Of a DNA stretch of 6,808 nucleotides, positions 6,197 through 6,808 are shown one piece after another; positions within the stretch are counted from its first letter, which is position 1, and each line of letters starts with the position of its first letter. The notes below the pieces were generated by a model, which made no database searches, had not been told where the DNA came from, and saw only the letters and a list, made by a program, of their open reading frames with translations. The stretch is from the NCBI GenBank assembly GCA_025966355.1, contig JAICWZ010000104.1, forward strand, positions 1-6,808, written 5' to 3'. Source of the stretch: Thermomicrobiaceae bacterium (GTDB taxonomy: Bacteria > Chloroflexota > Chloroflexia > Thermomicrobiales > Thermomicrobiaceae). The position numbers and the translations under genes were made by a program.

Positions 6197-6808
6197 GCGA
6201 AGGACCGAATCCACTCGATCTGATCGAGTTGCAGGCACGGACGCTCTTCCGCCACGATGCGGCGGGACGCTTGATTGCGGTCAATGAGCCGATCGAGCAG
6301 CCAGCGCCCCGGCTCTTCCTCGGTCGAACGTCGTACGGCAACATCTGGCGCCTGCGTCACGACCTGCCGGTCGATCTTATCGACGAGCTTGAAACGGCGC
6401 TCGCCAATGAGCCGATCGCGAACGAATTGCATGAACCGCCCGCGTCCCTTCAATGCCTCCTCGATGCCCTTACGAAGTACGGCCCGGTTGAACGCATCTG
6501 GCAGGGGCCAGCCTGGTATGTGCCGGAGTCAGTGACGGTGCCCGCTGACATCGAGCCGGTTGTCATTGCGGATCCGGAACTGCCAGTCGATCACTCCAAG
6601 ATCGCCATAGGAGGTTTCTCGGCAGGCGGAAACCTTGCACTAGCAATTGCGCAAATGGACGGTCTCCGCGACAAAATCAAGGCGGTTGTCCCCGTACATC
6701 TTTATGGTCAGGCCGTGGACATGCAGCGGTTGATGGAGGTGGCGGCCCGCCACAACCTCGTGGTGGTGTTGGATTGCGCACTATCCCATTGCTCCATGTT
6801 CTTATGCC
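6193..6808 (+). CDS. Open frame starting as a GNAT-family-type protein; composite after about residue 127, cut by window edge
   Basis: The frame starts with ATG overlapping the YdeI-type stop (ATGA); AGGGA (6177-6181) lies eleven bases upstream. It stays open for 205 codons to the window edge. Residues 1 to about 125, including 'LFLGRTSYGNIWRLRHDLP' (41-59) and 'GPVERIWQGPAWYVPESV' (97-114), match what I recognise as the N-terminal domain of a group of bacterial GNAT N-acetyltransferases. In those proteins this leader is followed by an acetyl-CoA-binding domain with R/Q-x-x-G-x-G/A. That domain is absent; instead the frame switches to fragments of two unrelated families (see the separate entries). 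Codon use also changes: ATA, CTA, GTA and GCA become common after about 6600. I would trust 6193 to about 6575 as the 5' part of a real GNAT-type gene, co-transcribed with the YdeI-type gene, and treat the remainder as probable chimera. Confidence 0.6.
   Translation, partial: MSEGPNPLDLIELQARTLFRHDAAGRLIAVNEPIEQPAPRLFLGRTSYGNIWRLRHDLPVDLIDELETALANEPIANELHEPPASLQCLLDALTKYGPVERIWQGPAWYVPESVTVPADIEPVVIADPELPVDHSKIAIGGFSAGGNLALAIAQMDGLRDKIKAVVPVHLYGQAVDMQRLMEVAARHNLVVVLDCALSHCSMFLC
6574..6690 (+). other. Alpha/beta-hydrolase (hormone-sensitive-lipase-like) fragment inside the terminal frame
   Basis: Residues about 128-166 of the terminal frame read 'PELPVDHSKIAIGGFSAGGN' followed by 'LALAIAQMDGLRDKIKAVVP'. 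This is the nucleophile-elbow region of alpha/beta-hydrolase fold-3 esterases, with G-F-S-A-G-G and serine 143 as the would-be nucleophile. The phrase 'VD-x-S-K-I-A-I-G-G-F-S-A-G-G-N-L-A-L' is especially like fungal or other eukaryotic members in my memory. The oxyanion HGGG motif that should lie upstream and the catalytic Asp and His that should lie downstream are missing, so it cannot be a working hydrolase. Boundaries are approximate: the left junction lies within about 6565-6585 and the right within about 6682-6696. Confidence 0.6.
6688..6780 (+). other. DegT/DnrJ/EryC1-type aminotransferase fragment inside the terminal frame
   Basis: Residues about 166-196 of the terminal frame read 'VPVHLYGQAVDMQRLMEVAA' then 'RHNLVVVLDCA'. 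This is the well-known segment of DegT/DnrJ/EryC1/StrS sugar aminotransferases (P-V-H-L-Y-G-Q-x-x-D-M ... I-A-x-x-H-x-L-x-V-x-x-D-x-A). D194 corresponds to the aspartate that contacts the PLP pyridine nitrogen. The PLP-lysine region and the N-terminal phosphate-binding part are absent. It joins the hydrolase fragment at a shared 'VVPV', as both families carry a V-P-V at that point, which is the kind of short shared sequence where chimeras form. The next residues (ALSHCSMFLC, to 6807) only loosely match the expected 'A-Q-x-H-G-A' and may be yet another piece. Confidence 0.65.

Noticed and set aside
1..6808. CRISPR array, tRNA, rRNA, or a defence or phage module
   Set aside because: No regularly spaced repeats, no tRNA-like cloverleaf that I could recognise, no rRNA segments, and no integrase, nuclease or phage genes are present.

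Overview
The window is GC-rich bacterial DNA with tightly packed genes, 4-bp overlapping gene junctions, and GTG used as a start. Gene content is a RidA-family protein, a PIG-L deacetylase, a BtuF-like protein, an ECF S component and a YdeI-like protein. A 'GTAGGGGC...GCGCCC' inverted repeat sits between two genes. Together these look most like a Chloroflexota (Thermomicrobia-like) or similar genome. That assignment is an inference from style and remembered family resemblance, not a proof.

Layout. Positions 1-1076 lie on the minus strand: the N-terminal 80 codons of a RidA/YjgF-family protein run off the left edge, with a PIG-L/LmbE zinc deacetylase 80 bp upstream of it. A 120-bp divergent intergenic region (1077-1196) separates these from a plus-strand pair: a BtuF-like cobalamin-binding-type protein (1197-2138) overlapping by 4 bp an ECF transporter S component (2135-2971). 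After a 133-bp gap with a plausible promoter comes a second coupled pair: a SAM-dependent methyltransferase (3105-3950) overlapping by 4 bp a group II PLP-dependent amino acid decarboxylase (3947-5386). The decarboxylase stop codon lies inside the left arm of a 157-bp inverted-repeat element (5383-5539). Next is a YdeI/OmpD-associated-type gene broken by a single in-frame TAG (5606-6196). It overlaps by 4 bp an open frame that runs off the right edge (6193-6808).

How the genes may work together. The BtuF-like protein and the S component are probably translationally coupled and suggest corrinoid or vitamin handling, although no ATPase or EcfT gene is present here. The methyltransferase and decarboxylase look like a two-gene unit that could make an N-methylated amine; the substrate cannot be read from the sequence.

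The most striking feature is the right end. One uninterrupted frame starts as the N-terminal part of a GNAT-type protein, changes near 6575 into the nucleophile-elbow region of an alpha/beta-hydrolase, and changes again near 6690 into the mid-domain of a DegT/DnrJ/EryC1-type aminotransferase. It ends in about 30 bases I cannot place confidently. No intact domain results. An assembly or amplification chimera at a contig end is the most likely explanation, so sequence after about 6575 should not be treated as a real gene until checked.
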